NCBI RefSeq assembly: GCF_019459305.1 | Contig: NZ_JAIBES010000114.1 | Coordinates: 1-32,074, forward strand | Direction: 5' to 3' | DNA: 32,074 bases | Origin: Sphingopyxis sp. | Lineage (GTDB): Bacteria; Pseudomonadota; Alphaproteobacteria; Sphingomonadales; Sphingomonadaceae | Shown here: piece by piece, positions 1 to 8,261 of the stretch | How the letters are laid out: each line of letters starts with the position of its first letter | How positions within the stretch are numbered: the first letter of the stretch is position 1 | Position numbers and translations under genes: made by a program | Notes under the pieces: generated by a model | Seen by the model: the letters and a program-made list of their open reading frames with translations, nothing else | Database searches by the model: none | What the model was told of the DNA's origin: nothing

Positions 1-1393
1 CTTCTGGCGGCGCCACGCCGCGCAGGCGGCGCACGATATGCCCGGCGCGGAGCGCTTCTTTCGCGGTGTCGTCGAGCGCCTCGCGGATCATCGGCAGGTC
101 TTCGGGCTCGGGTTTTGCCAGCATGTCGCGGATCGCCTCGACATAATTGGCGACCGCGGTGAGCGGCTGATTAATTTCGTGCGCGAGGGTCGAGGCCATC
201 GTTCCCATCGCGCTGACCCGCGAGACATGGATGAGTTCGGATTGCAGCGATTCGAGGCGTTCTTCGGTCTTCTGACGCTCGGTGAGATCGCGGATGAAGC
301 CCGTGAAAAGCGGATGAGCCTCGCCGGTCGCTTCGCCGATCGACAGCTCCATGGGAAAAGTGGATCCGTCCTTGCGCTGCGCAAACACCACCCGCCCGAT
401 CCCGATGATGCGCTTTTCGCCGGTTTCAAGATAGCGCCGGATATAGTTATCGTGCCGCTCGCGGTCGGGCGACGGCATCAAGATGCTCACATTCGCGCCG
501 CGCAATTCTGCTTCGGTGTAGCCGAACAATCGCTCGGCAGCGGCGCTGAATGACAAGATCATGCCCTGGTCATCGATTACGATCATGGCGTCGGGAACCG
601 TCGACAGGATCGATCGCAGATGACTCTCCTGAGATCGCAGCGCATCTTCGGCGGCACGTCGGCGCGTGATGTCGGACACGATCGTGGCGAACCCCCGGAG
701 GCTGTCGTCCGGATTGCGCAGCGCCGTAATCGAAACTTCGGCCAGAAATTCTGAGCCATTCTTGTGGACCAGCCAGTCCTCGGTTGCAAACCGTCCCTCG
801 CGCGCGGCGTGGGCCAGATCAGCGGCAGGCTTGCCCGCAGCAACGGCATCGGCGGGATAGAAGATTGCGGCATCCTGCCCCATGACCTCATCGCTCGGCC
901 AGCCGATCAGGCGATGCGCACCATGATTCCAGATCGAAACCTTGCCCTCGGCGTCGAGCAGATAGATGGCATAGCCTTGGGCGCCATCGATCAACAGGTT
1001 GAGCTCTTGGGCAATGACGGCCGTTTCGGCGGCTTTTCGCGTGGCGCGGCTCTCTGTGAGCGCCATGCGGACGCGCGTCTTGTGCAAGCCCCGGCTCAGG
1101 AGAATGATTCCGAGCGCGACCAGCAAAAAGGCACTGGCTTCGACCAGATCGGTCGTTAGCTCGCCCTGCCGTTTTGCAAACCAGAGCCCGAAGCAAAGGG
1201 CCGGAATGATTGCCGCAAGGGCCGCCCGCGACCCTGCGACGTAAGAGGCGCCGAGAATGGCAAGTGTGAAGAACAGGAACGGAGCCTGACCGCCAAGCCA
1301 GGGGTCGAGGGCATAACGCGCGAGTGCGGCCACGCAGACGATCGCCATGGCGGCAGCAACCCGAACCCCAAATGGTCGGTGCAATTTTGCCAT
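1..1393 (-). CDS. FixL-like membrane-bound haem-PAS sensor histidine kinase (C-terminus beyond the window)
   Basis: I translated this from the reverse strand; the frame stays open from the ATG at 1393 to the left edge (464 residues). Residues 10-100 hold about four hydrophobic segments (membrane anchor). PAS-A is about 128-245 and PAS-B about 255-375, followed by the phosphoacceptor helix with AHEINQP (His405). The ATPase domain lies off the left end. PAS-B closely resembles the FixL haem domain: it has RHDNYIRRY, where His314 matches haem ligand His200 of Bradyrhizobium FixL, and IIGIGR, where Arg334 matches Arg220. Arg320 matches Arg206. The start is supported by GGGGGAG just upstream. In the FixL family, O2 binding to haem switches off autophosphorylation and phosphotransfer to FixJ; no FixJ partner is in the window. 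The family is secure. Haem binding is inferred from the conserved residues. Confidence 0.88.
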   Translation of the reverse strand, partial: MAKLHRPFGVRVAAAMAIVCVAALARYALDPWLGGQAPFLFFTLAILGASYVAGSRAALAAIIPALCFGLWFAKRQGELTTDLVEASAFLLVALGIILLSRGLHKTRVRMALTESRATRKAAETAVIAQELNLLIDGAQGYAIYLLDAEGKVSIWNHGAHRLIGWPSDEVMGQDAAIFYPADAVAAGKPAADLAHAAREGRFATEDWLVHKNGSEFLAEVSITALRNPDDSLRGFATIVSDITRRRAAEDALRSQESHLRSILSTVPDAMIVIDDQGMILSFSAAAERLFGYTEAELRGANVSILMPSPDRERHDNYIRRYLETGEKRIIGIGRVVFAQRKDGSTFPMELSIGEATGEAHPLFTGFIRDLTERQKTEERLESLQSELIHVSRVSAMGTMASTLAHEINQPLTAVANYVEAIRDMLAKPEPEDLPMIREALDDTAKEALRAGHIVRRLRGVAPPE

Positions 1394-1612
1394 CTGCCGA
1401 CTCCCCCGACGTTCTGGCTCTGGACCGCACGCCTGTTGGCAGATGCCATAGCACAGCCACAGATGGGCCGGTGATTTCTTTTACCCGTCATGGCGTCACA
1501 AAGGAAAGGCGGGCTAGCTCCCCGGTCGTTAGGGATTCTACTCATAGCCATCACCGCCGACCTGGCGCCATCAAGGGCCGCCGCATTTTGCTGCCTCCAG
1601 GGTCAATCTTCA
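1394..1612. promoter_or_regulatory. Divergent intergenic region between the FixL-like kinase and the acyl-CoA synthetase/GNAT gene
   Basis: These 219 bp must carry promoters for both divergent genes. A FixJ-like motif lies at 1527-1545, oriented so that CGTTAGGGATTCTAC reads toward the plus-strand gene and ends about 70 bp before its ATG. I saw no convincing FNR/FixK box (TTGAT-N4-ATCAA). The plus-strand frame is open through part of this region, so a start upstream of 1613 cannot be fully excluded. Confidence 0.45.
1527..1545 (-). promoter_or_regulatory. Candidate FixJ-like site (a)
   Basis: The minus strand reads ATGAGTAGAATCCCTAACG. It shares GTAG-N2-TCCC-N-AACG with the motif at 7494-7512. 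ATGAGTAG matches 6 of 8 positions of the FixJ half-site GTAMGTAG, which I recall from the rhizobial literature. Function is inferred from the repetition and from the adjacent FixL-like kinase. Confidence 0.35.
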
Positions 1613-4303
1613 ATGTCCGTTCGAAATCTGCAAGCGCTGCTCCACCCAGGCAGTCTGGCCCTGGTTGGCGGGTCAGCGCGGCCCGGATCGCTGGGGTCGC
1701 TGGTGCTCACCAATATTCTGGAAGAGGAATTTGCAGGTCGGATCACTGTCGTAAATCCGCATCCGGTCGATGTTCGGGGAACGCAATGGGTGGCATCTCT
1801 CGATGCGCTGCAAACGCCTCCCGATCTGGCGGTGGTCGTGGCTCCCGCCATCGCCGTTCCCGCTATCATCGCCGATCTCGGAAAATTGGGCACCCGGTGT
1901 GCGGTCGTCTTAAGCGCGGGGATCACGCGCGACCCGCGACTTCGGCAAGCGATGCTCGATGCGGCGCGGCCGCACCTCTTGCGCATTGTCGGGCCAAATT
2001 GTCTCGGGATCATGGCGCCGCACGCCAGGCTCAATGCGACATTTGCCCGCACCAGGGCCCGACCCGGGCGGCTTGCGCTCATTTCGCAGAGTGGCGCGTT
2101 GGTGACCGCCGTCCTCGACTGGGCCGACGCTCGCGGCATCGGCTTTTCGGGAGTGGTATCGGCAGGCGACATGGCCGATGTTGACGTCGGAGACCTCATC
2201 GATCTGTTCGCGGTCGATCCGCAGACCGATGCCATTCTTCTCTATCTGGAGGGGATCACCGATGCCGCCAAATTCATGTCGGCGGCGCGGGCCGCCGCGC
2301 TGAACAAGCCGGTCATTGCGATCAAGGCAGGTCGCTCCGCCGCGGCCGCCGCCGCAGCGCTGTCGCACAGCGGCGCGCTTGCGGGGTCCTATGAAGTTTA
2401 TCGCGCCGCCTTCGATCGCGCAGGCATTGTGACTGTCGATACCCTGTCCGAACTGTTCGACGCCGCCGAGATTTTGTCCTGCTATCGTCATTGCCCGCGC
2501 GGCCGACTGGCGATCGTGACCAATGGTGGCGGCGCCGGGATTCTCGCGGTGGACGCGCTGCGCGGCACGCGCGCTGAACTCGCCTCGTTGTCGGCGGCGA
2601 CGATTGCCGAACTCGACACATGTCTTCCCACCGGATGGTCGCAGGCCGATCCCGTCGATATTATCGGCGACGCTCCACCCTCGCGCTTTCATGATGCCAT
2701 CGGTCCGGTGCTGCGCGACGATGGCGTCGACGCCTTGCTTGTGATGAACTGCCCCACGGCCATGGCAACCGCCGAAAGCTTTGCCGCGGCAGTGACCGAC
2801 GCCGTTGCAGCAGCACGCGCTGAGGGGATCGCCAAGCCGGTGCTCGGGTGCTGGCTGGGCGACAGCAACCGCTCCGCCGCGCGCGCAACACTCAAGAACG
2901 CAACGATACCTCTGTTCGCCACGCCGCAGGAGGCGGTGCGCGGCTTCGGCTATCTTCTCGATGCCACGCGCGCACGATCGATGCTGCATGACGCACCCGC
3001 CCGGCAGCGCGAAACGGGCGCCGACATCGGTAAGGCAAAGGCCATCCTGGCCGACGTGCGCCGCGCACACAGAAGGCTGCTGACAGAAATCGAGGCGAAG
3101 GACGTGCTTGCCGCCTACGGAATAGCGGTCGCGCCTACCTGCTTTGCCGCTTCGCCAGAAGTGATGAACGATGCCATTGGCAACCTCCGCCCTCCCTATG
3201 CCGTAAAGGTGATCTCGCCCGACATCAGTCATAAGTCGGATGTCGGCGGGGTGGCACTTGGCCTGACCAGCCGCAAAGCGGCCGCGGGAGCCGCCTGCGC
3301 CATGGAAACCCGGATCCGGAGCAAAATGCCCGAAGCGCGCATCCTCGGCTACGCCGTCGCGACGATGATCGACCGGCCGCACTCGCACGAACTGATCGTT
3401 GGCATCGCTACCGACCCGGTTTTCGGGCGCCTGCTCGTCTTTGGCGCTGGCGGAACCGCCGTCGAGATTCTGGCCGACAAGGTGCTGGCGCTGCCGCCGC
3501 TCGACAATGCCCAAGCCCATGCGATGATCGCCGCGACCCGGATATCGAAACTTCTGGCGGGGTATCGCAACGAGCCGGCCGCAAAGCTCGATGCCATCGC
3601 CGCTACCATCGACAGCTTGTCGGCGATGGTCGTCGACTTGCCCGACATCGCCGAACTCGACATCAATCCGCTGCTCGCCGACCCTGACGGCGTCGTCGCG
3701 CTCGACGCCCGCATTGTGCTGACGGAAGCCCCGTTGGCGACGGCCCCGCTCGCGATCCGGCCGCCCCCGCTGGCGTGGAGCACGAATCTGGTGACCCGAA
3801 GCGGTTTTGCCTTCCACGTCCGGCCCGTCCGCTCAGACGACGAACCGCAACTGGCCCAGTTTTTCACGCGCGTATCTCCCGAGGATCTTCGCTTCCGCTT
3901 TCTCAGCGGGATGAACCGCGTCGATCATGAGCGCCTCGCGGCCATGGTTCGTGTCGATTATCGCCGGACGATCAGCTTTCTCGCTTTTGAGCCGGGCGAC
4001 GGGCCGCTGATCGCTGCAGCAATGCTCGCGGCCGATCCTGATCGCACGCGCGCCGAGGTTGCTCTCGTCACCCGCGCCGACATGAAAGGTCGCGGCATCA
4101 GCTGGAGTCTCTTCGAACATGTCCTGCGCTACGCCGACGCGGAACGCATCGGGACGGTTGAAGCGCTCGAATTCGCCGACCATGACGCTGCGCTTCGGAT
4201 GGAACGGGAAATGGGATTCACGTGTCACACCGACCCCGACGACCCCACCTTGCGCATTTTGCGCCGGACCTTCGAACCAACAACGGAAATGGTCGCCTCA
4301 TGA
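1613..4303 (+). CDS. Pat/YfiQ-type protein: NDP-forming acyl-CoA synthetase domains fused to a GNAT acetyltransferase
   Basis: This 896-residue protein has a CoA-binding Rossmann domain (GSLALVGGSARPGS at 13-26), a succinyl-CoA-ligase-like region, an ATP-grasp domain (about 485-705) and a C-terminal GNAT domain (about 724-896) with the acetyl-CoA loop KGRGIS at 825-830. Order and length match bacterial Pat/YfiQ lysine acetyltransferases (about 890 residues), which acetylate enzymes such as acetyl-CoA synthetase. His252 in SHSGALAG sits where active NDP-forming synthetases carry the phosphohistidine, so the synthetase half may still be catalytic. The frame is open back to 1490, but homology begins at MSVRNLQ, so I chose 1613. 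The stop overlaps the next ATG (ATGA). The GNAT domain is paralogous to the free-standing protein at 8455. Confidence 0.88.
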   Translation: MSVRNLQALLHPGSLALVGGSARPGSLGSLVLTNILEEEFAGRITVVNPHPVDVRGTQWVASLDALQTPPDLAVVVAPAIAVPAIIADLGKLGTRCAVVLSAGITRDPRLRQAMLDAARPHLLRIVGPNCLGIMAPHARLNATFARTRARPGRLALISQSGALVTAVLDWADARGIGFSGVVSAGDMADVDVGDLIDLFAVDPQTDAILLYLEGITDAAKFMSAARAAALNKPVIAIKAGRSAAAAAAALSHSGALAGSYEVYRAAFDRAGIVTVDTLSELFDAAEILSCYRHCPRGRLAIVTNGGGAGILAVDALRGTRAELASLSAATIAELDTCLPTGWSQADPVDIIGDAPPSRFHDAIGPVLRDDGVDALLVMNCPTAMATAESFAAAVTDAVAAARAEGIAKPVLGCWLGDSNRSAARATLKNATIPLFATPQEAVRGFGYLLDATRARSMLHDAPARQRETGADIGKAKAILADVRRAHRRLLTEIEAKDVLAAYGIAVAPTCFAASPEVMNDAIGNLRPPYAVKVISPDISHKSDVGGVALGLTSRKAAAGAACAMETRIRSKMPEARILGYAVATMIDRPHSHELIVGIATDPVFGRLLVFGAGGTAVEILADKVLALPPLDNAQAHAMIAATRISKLLAGYRNEPAAKLDAIAATIDSLSAMVVDLPDIAELDINPLLADPDGVVALDARIVLTEAPLATAPLAIRPPPLAWSTNLVTRSGFAFHVRPVRSDDEPQLAQFFTRVSPEDLRFRFLSGMNRVDHERLAAMVRVDYRRTISFLAFEPGDGPLIAAAMLAADPDRTRAEVALVTRADMKGRGISWSLFEHVLRYADAERIGTVEALEFADHDAALRMEREMGFTCHTDPDDPTLRILRRTFEPTTEMVAS

Positions 4304-4884
4304 AGGAGAAACGCATCCTCATCATCGACGGTCACCCGGATTCCGACCGCAGCCACTTCGTTCACACGCTCGCCGACCGTTATGCCGAGGGAGCCGCCTC
4401 CGGTGGCCACAATGTGCGTCGGCTCGATATCGCAACTATGGAACTCACTCCGCTCGCCTCGCGCCGCGAATGGGAACAGGGCGATCCGCCAGCGGCCATT
4501 GCCGCTGGCCAGCAAGATATCCTGTGGGCCGAGCATATCGTTCTGCTCTACCCACTTTGGCTGGGCGATCTTCCCGCCCTGCTCAAGGCTTTTTTCGAAC
4601 AGATCCTGCGGCCTGGGTTCGCATTTCGGTATCGCGAAGGTCGCTTGCCCGAAAAAAAGCTGAAAGGCCGCACCGCCCATATCGTGGTGACGATGGGTAT
4701 GCCGGCACTTGTTTATCGGATCTTCTACGGCGCGCACAGTCTCAAGAGCCTCGAACGCAACATCTTGAAATTTGTCGGCATAACGCCCGTGCGCCGCAGT
4801 ATCATCGGCAATGTCGAAGGCAATCACGATATTCGCGACGATTGGCTGAACGAGATGACCGCGCGCGGTCGCGCAGGGCGATAG
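4300..4884 (+). CDS. NAD(P)H oxidoreductase, flavodoxin-2 fold (KefF/MdaB-like)
   Basis: This 194-residue protein starts with IIDGHPDSDRS, the flavin-phosphate loop of NAD(P)H:quinone oxidoreductases, and carries YPLWLGDLPALLKAFFEQIL, the typical family motif in which aromatic residues line the flavin site. It should be a soluble flavoprotein that reduces quinones by two-electron transfer from NAD(P)H. The ATG at 4300 overlaps the stop of the upstream Pat-like gene, so the two are probably translationally coupled. The frame extends upstream to 4222, but that part lies inside the GNAT domain and lacks homology. The subfamily is not resolved by reading alone. Confidence 0.85.
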   Translation: MKEKRILIIDGHPDSDRSHFVHTLADRYAEGAASGGHNVRRLDIATMELTPLASRREWEQGDPPAAIAAGQQDILWAEHIVLLYPLWLGDLPALLKAFFEQILRPGFAFRYREGRLPEKKLKGRTAHIVVTMGMPALVYRIFYGAHSLKSLERNILKFVGITPVRRSIIGNVEGNHDIRDDWLNEMTARGRAGR

Positions 4885-4894
4885 GGACCGACCG

Positions 4895-4913
4895 CGCGCG
4901 GATACCTACGGAT
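4895..4913 (-). promoter_or_regulatory. Candidate FixJ-like site (c)
   Basis: The minus strand reads ATCCGTAGGTATCC. Its first eight bases, ATCCGTAG, are identical to site (b) at 7494. It lies just after the oxidoreductase stop and about 215 bp before the start chosen for the secreted protein at 5129. It is the weakest of the three sites because the TCCC half is shifted. Confidence 0.25.
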
Positions 4914-4990
4914 CATTGCGTATTCTGTCCCCCAAAAGCCCCTGCTAGACCACAGATGTCGCCGGGGTTTCGGCCAAGGTGACAAAAGGG

Positions 4991-5018
4991 CCGGGAGCGA
5001 TGGAGACATCGCTCCCGG
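4991..5018. other. Perfect 12-bp hairpin with GAGA tetraloop
   Basis: The arms CCGGGAGCGATG (4991-5002) and CATCGCTCCCGG (5007-5018) pair perfectly around GAGA, a GNRA-type loop. No T-tract follows, so it is not a classical intrinsic terminator. It could end or protect the upstream operon transcript, or act as leader structure for the gene at 5129. Confidence 0.7.
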
Positions 5019-5128
5019 TTCCGCGTGAACACCCCGCCGTCGCTGTCGCCGACTGGCCGAACCTGGTCCTCACCGTCCCGCAGATTCTTTCGCTGCTGGT
5101 TACTCTGACTTTCGTGATTGGTGGTTCC

Positions 5129-5677
5129 ATGCGATCCGGCCGGGTTCAATCCACTTCCATTTTGGCACGAGCGGCGCTCGCCGGCCTGCTTTCCCTGGCA
5201 TGGTCGCCGAGCTTTGCCGTGGCGCAAAATTTGACGGGAGCCTATGGCAACTGGATCGTGATGGCGGACGACACGATGTCGCTCGCGCTCACGACCGACG
5301 ATCAAGAAACTGCTTTCGGTCTCGTTTGCGGCCCCGAATGCTATTTCTACATCGAAAGCCGCACCTCCTGCACCGAGGGCCGGGATTATATCGTCGAAAT
5401 CGCCGCGGGCACCGGTGGCTACAGGGCCGTGATGACCTGCAAGCCAGCGGACAAAACGCTGTTACTGATGATGCCGCACGACAAGCGGTTTTTGATGCTG
5501 ATAGCCAAGCAGGATCTGGTCAGTTTTGCGATTTCCCGCGATGACGGAGAAACGAGCCGGTTGCGTTTCTCGCTCGCTGGCAGCGAACAGGCGGTCGGAC
5601 TCGCCCTCGCCGCGCGCGCCTACATCAAAACACCGGGCCCGCCAGAACTCACACCGATTGCCGAAACCGTCAAATAG
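5129..5677 (+). CDS. Secreted protein of unknown function
   Basis: This 182-residue product has a Sec-type signal peptide (basic start MRSGR, hydrophobic ALAGLLSLAW, cleavage probably after SFAVA before QNLTG). The mature part is small and rich in beta-strand-like sequence, with four cysteines (VCGPEC, SCTEG and MTCK contexts) that could form disulfides in the periplasm. The frame is open from a GTG at 4979, but the signal peptide begins cleanly at 5129, behind GGTGG. I do not recognise the family; a loose resemblance to IalB-type periplasmic proteins is not enough to name it. It is flanked by the putative hypoxia genes. Confidence 0.7.
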   Translation: MRSGRVQSTSILARAALAGLLSLAWSPSFAVAQNLTGAYGNWIVMADDTMSLALTTDDQETAFGLVCGPECYFYIESRTSCTEGRDYIVEIAAGTGGYRAVMTCKPADKTLLLMMPHDKRFLMLIAKQDLVSFAISRDDGETSRLRFSLAGSEQAVGLALAARAYIKTPGPPELTPIAETVK

Positions 5678-5705
5678 CAGCGCGCCCATCGATCACCCCG
5701 AAACG

Positions 5706-6353
5706 TCAGGGTGGTTTAGGGAGACCGGAGCCTCGGTCGGCCTTCGCTATTTTCGGGCCTTCTTCTTTCGCCTCTTCTCGCAAATCTGCCCGAAAGCGTT
5801 CGAGGCGCGTCCGATAGCCCTCGGCATCGCCGAATTCGAGAAAATCATAATAGCGCTGATGCGGGTCCGTAATCCGAACCGCATGCTTGATCGGGCACCA
5901 GAATTGTTCCGTGCGGCTCGAAATTTCGCGAAGATAGGCGACAACGCCGTTACCGTAGCCACAATAGGCGCAGTTCAGCGCTTCGATCCAGTTGAGATAG
6001 GCAAGGCGGCCTCGGTCAAGCGCGATATAGTCGGCGCGCCGCACCCGCGGGATATGATAGGCCCGAAAGCAGATCGCCTGGTAGAGGCTTGCCCAAAGAT
6101 CGAGCAGCGCCAGCGGTACGATCATCGAATAGACAACCGGCGCCGTGACGATAGTTGCAAGCGGCGCGCGTTTCATCAACCGGAGCACGCCGACGCGGAA
6201 CTGCCGCTGCTGGGTCACGAGGCCTTGCTCGAAATGGACCAGTCGCTCCTTGAGGGACCAGCCGAGCTCGCCACGTCGCCGCTCGATCTCGCGGTCGAGT
6301 TCCGTCTGGAGGCGGACGATCTCACGCGCGAGTTCCTTCATCCGCGCCGTCAT
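5706..6353 (-). CDS. Conserved membrane protein with a coiled-coil N-terminus and a CxxC...CPxxH motif
   Basis: Counting from the ATG at 6353 the protein has 215 residues. Residues 5-50 are highly charged and probably form a coiled coil. Residues 63-96 are hydrophobic (one or two membrane segments). The C-terminal half carries Cys128-x2-Cys131 and Cys153-Pro-x2-His157, a set that could bind a metal. The sequence resembles a hypothetical family I have seen in alphaproteobacteria; no function is known to me. It begins 28 bp after the stop of the alcohol dehydrogenase on the same strand, so the two probably form an operon. The frame is open to 6440, inside the upstream gene, and MKEL at 6341 is another possible start. 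Confidence 0.75.
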   Translation of the reverse strand: MTARMKELAREIVRLQTELDREIERRRGELGWSLKERLVHFEQGLVTQQRQFRVGVLRLMKRAPLATIVTAPVVYSMIVPLALLDLWASLYQAICFRAYHIPRVRRADYIALDRGRLAYLNWIEALNCAYCGYGNGVVAYLREISSRTEQFWCPIKHAVRITDPHQRYYDFLEFGDAEGYRTRLERFRADLREEAKEEGPKIAKADRGSGLPKPP

Positions 6354-6381
6354 TGCCGAACGGTCTCGCGTCGGCGGCGCG

Positions 6382-7419
6382 TCATGGCGTGATAATGATC
6401 TTGAGCGCCCCGGTTTCCCCAGCGCGCGCGAAGACGTCATAGGCCGTCAGGGCTTCGGCGAGCGAAAAGCGGTGCGTGATCAGCGGCGCAGGATCGAGCT
6501 TTGCGGCCGCCACTGTCTTCAACAGCATCGCAGTGCTGACCGTGTCGACAAGGCGCGTTGTTATCGTGATATTGTGCGACCAGAGCCGCTCGAGGTGCAA
6601 TTCCGCCTTGACCCCATGTACGCCGATATTGGCGATGACGCCGCCAGCAGCAACAAGATCCTGACACAGTTCGAAGGTCGCGGGAATGCCGACGGCCTCG
6701 ACCGAGGTATCGACACCCCTTCCTCCCGTCAGCTCTGCAATCGCAGCAGCGGCGTCGGTCGTGGCGCTGTTGATAAGATGCGTCGCGCCAAAACGGCGCG
6801 CCACGGCAAGCCGCTTGTCGTCGATATCGACCATGTAGATCGCGCCCGGCGAGTAGAATTGCGCCGTGAGCAGACAGGCGAGACCGATTGGTCCTGCGCC
6901 GACGATCGCCACGGTGCCACCTGGCGCAATCTTTCCGTTGAGCACCCCGCATTCGAAGCCGGTCGGAAGGATGTCGCTGAGCATCACAAGCGCCTCCTCG
7001 TCGGCGCCTACCGGTATCGGGTAAAGGCTGGTGTCGGCGTGAGGAATGCGAACATATTCGGCCTGGGTGCCGTTTATGGTGTTGCCGAGCATCCAGCCCC
7101 CCGATGCGCAGTGCGAGTACATGCCGCGACGGCAATTCTCGCATCGACCGCAAGACGTGATGCATGAAATCAGGACATGATCGCCGATCCTGAAGGAAGA
7201 TACCGCCGATCCGATCTGCTCGACGACGCCGACGCCCTCATGTCCAAGCGTGCGGCCGGGCGGGCAGCTTGCCACGTCGCCCTTCAGAATATGCAGATCG
7301 GTTCCGCAGATTGTTGTGTGTGTAACGCGAACAAGCGCATCGCCTGGTTCGATGATCGCGGGTTTTACGACGTCATCGAGCGATTTCGCGCCCGGGCCGT
7401 GATAGACAAGCGCTTTCAT
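6382..7419 (-). CDS. Zinc-dependent alcohol dehydrogenase (medium-chain dehydrogenase/reductase)
   Basis: This 345-residue enzyme has catalytic-zinc ligands Cys38 (ICGTDLH) and His60-Glu61 (GHEG), four structural-zinc cysteines (90, 93, 96 and 104 in CGRCENC...HC), and the Rossmann loop GAGPIG at 174-179 for NAD(P). It should interconvert an alcohol and an aldehyde or ketone in the cytoplasm; the substrate cannot be read from sequence. I chose ATG 7419; an in-frame TTG at 7425 adds two residues. It is divergent from the HdeD-like gene, and FixJ-like site (b) lies about 75 bp upstream. Its reading direction and distance match those of site (a) relative to the Pat-like gene. Confidence 0.92.
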   Translation of the reverse strand: MKALVYHGPGAKSLDDVVKPAIIEPGDALVRVTHTTICGTDLHILKGDVASCPPGRTLGHEGVGVVEQIGSAVSSFRIGDHVLISCITSCGRCENCRRGMYSHCASGGWMLGNTINGTQAEYVRIPHADTSLYPIPVGADEEALVMLSDILPTGFECGVLNGKIAPGGTVAIVGAGPIGLACLLTAQFYSPGAIYMVDIDDKRLAVARRFGATHLINSATTDAAAAIAELTGGRGVDTSVEAVGIPATFELCQDLVAAGGVIANIGVHGVKAELHLERLWSHNITITTRLVDTVSTAMLLKTVAAAKLDPAPLITHRFSLAEALTAYDVFARAGETGALKIIITP

Positions 7420-7493
7420 ATACAATCTCGCGTTGAAGGACCGGGCGGTATGCCGAGGCTATAGCGTGATAGTCTCTCATCGCCACGGCAGGC

Positions 7494-7512
7494 ATCCGTA
7501 GTTTCCCCAACG
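7494..7512 (+). promoter_or_regulatory. Candidate FixJ-like site (b) in a divergent promoter region
   Basis: The plus strand reads ATCCGTAGTTTCCCCAACG, between the alcohol dehydrogenase start (7419, minus) and the HdeD-like start (7572, plus). It shares GTAG-N2-TCCC-N-AACG with site (a) and ATCCGTAG with site (c). Confidence 0.4.
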
Positions 7513-7571
7513 GCGCCCCGATCGAAAGGGCGTTATGGACATCGCTACCCGCTAGAAACGAGGATTACGCG

Positions 7572-8144
7572 ATGACCATGACGGGAGGGACCGGACGGGA
7601 ATCGACGACGTTGGACCGCAATATGGTCTGGGCGCTACTGCTTGGTATCGGCGCCGGCGCGATACTCCTGGTCCTTCAGTTCACGCCGCGGCCCTTTTTG
7701 GCCACCATTGCAGCGATCCTGTGGTTGGTTGCGCTGATGGGAGTGGCGGCCCTGATCCAGATGCGCCAGGCTCAGTCGACTTCACACCGCATGGGGCGGC
7801 TTGCCTGGCGTATAGCCGGCCTGGCCTATATCGTCGGCGCGGCTTTTCTCATCGCCGATCCTCTCCTCGGGAAGGGAGGAATGGCCGCCGCGCTTGCTGT
7901 TTCCCTCGCTGCGGCGGGTCTCGCACGGGTCTCCTTCGCCCTGGGGGAGGAGCAGAACTGCCGCATATGCTATTTTCTCTCCGGACTCATGACGCTGTCG
8001 GTGGCCATGGCGATCGGCTTCGCCTGGCCCTTCGCGCTCATAGCACCGGCAATCAAATTGCTTGCAGCCGACCTGCTTGTCCTGGGCGTAACCTTTTTTC
8101 TTGCCCATGCGCGTGGGCCCGACAACCAGACGACCTTGACCTAA
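7572..8144 (+). CDS. HdeD-like multi-spanning membrane protein (DUF308 type)
   Basis: This 190-residue protein has about six hydrophobic helices, near residues 17-37, 42-62, 78-98, 103-122, 133-152 and 156-177, as in the HdeD/DUF308 family. In enterobacteria HdeD is linked to acid resistance at high cell density, but the molecular function is not established, so this is a family-level call. A good ribosome site (GAGG, 7560-7563) precedes the ATG. The gene is divergent from the alcohol dehydrogenase and probably shares a control region with it. Similar genes often occur in stress islands, which fits the neighbours. Confidence 0.7.
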   Translation: MTMTGGTGRESTTLDRNMVWALLLGIGAGAILLVLQFTPRPFLATIAAILWLVALMGVAALIQMRQAQSTSHRMGRLAWRIAGLAYIVGAAFLIADPLLGKGGMAAALAVSLAAAGLARVSFALGEEQNCRICYFLSGLMTLSVAMAIGFAWPFALIAPAIKLLAADLLVLGVTFFLAHARGPDNQTTLT

Positions 8145-8197
8145 TATCCGCGAAACGGGTTGGCTGGGCTCATCTCATGCCGGGCTCCCATATCCTC

Positions 8198-8209
8198 CGT
8201 AAGATTACG
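8198..8209. promoter_or_regulatory. Palindrome CGTAA-N2-TTACG, candidate response-regulator site
   Basis: These two perfect 5-bp arms with a 2-bp spacer are typical in scale for NarL/FixJ-type dimer sites. It lies 54-250 bp upstream of the two possible downstream starts (8262 and 8455). Function is inferred only. Confidence 0.3.
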
Positions 8210-8261
8210 CAATGCGCGATTGTCGATGCGCACTAGGCTGCGGTGTCGAAGGAGTTCGACG

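Noticed and set aside
888..1554. Minus-strand frames within and upstream of the FixL-like gene
   Set aside because: They are in the wrong frame; the frame starting at 1393 encodes the PAS domains and has a good ribosome site.
1910..3817. Long open minus-strand frame opposite the Pat-like gene
   Set aside because: It is a mirror of a strongly supported GC-rich gene; the product is Arg/Gly/His-rich without any domain.
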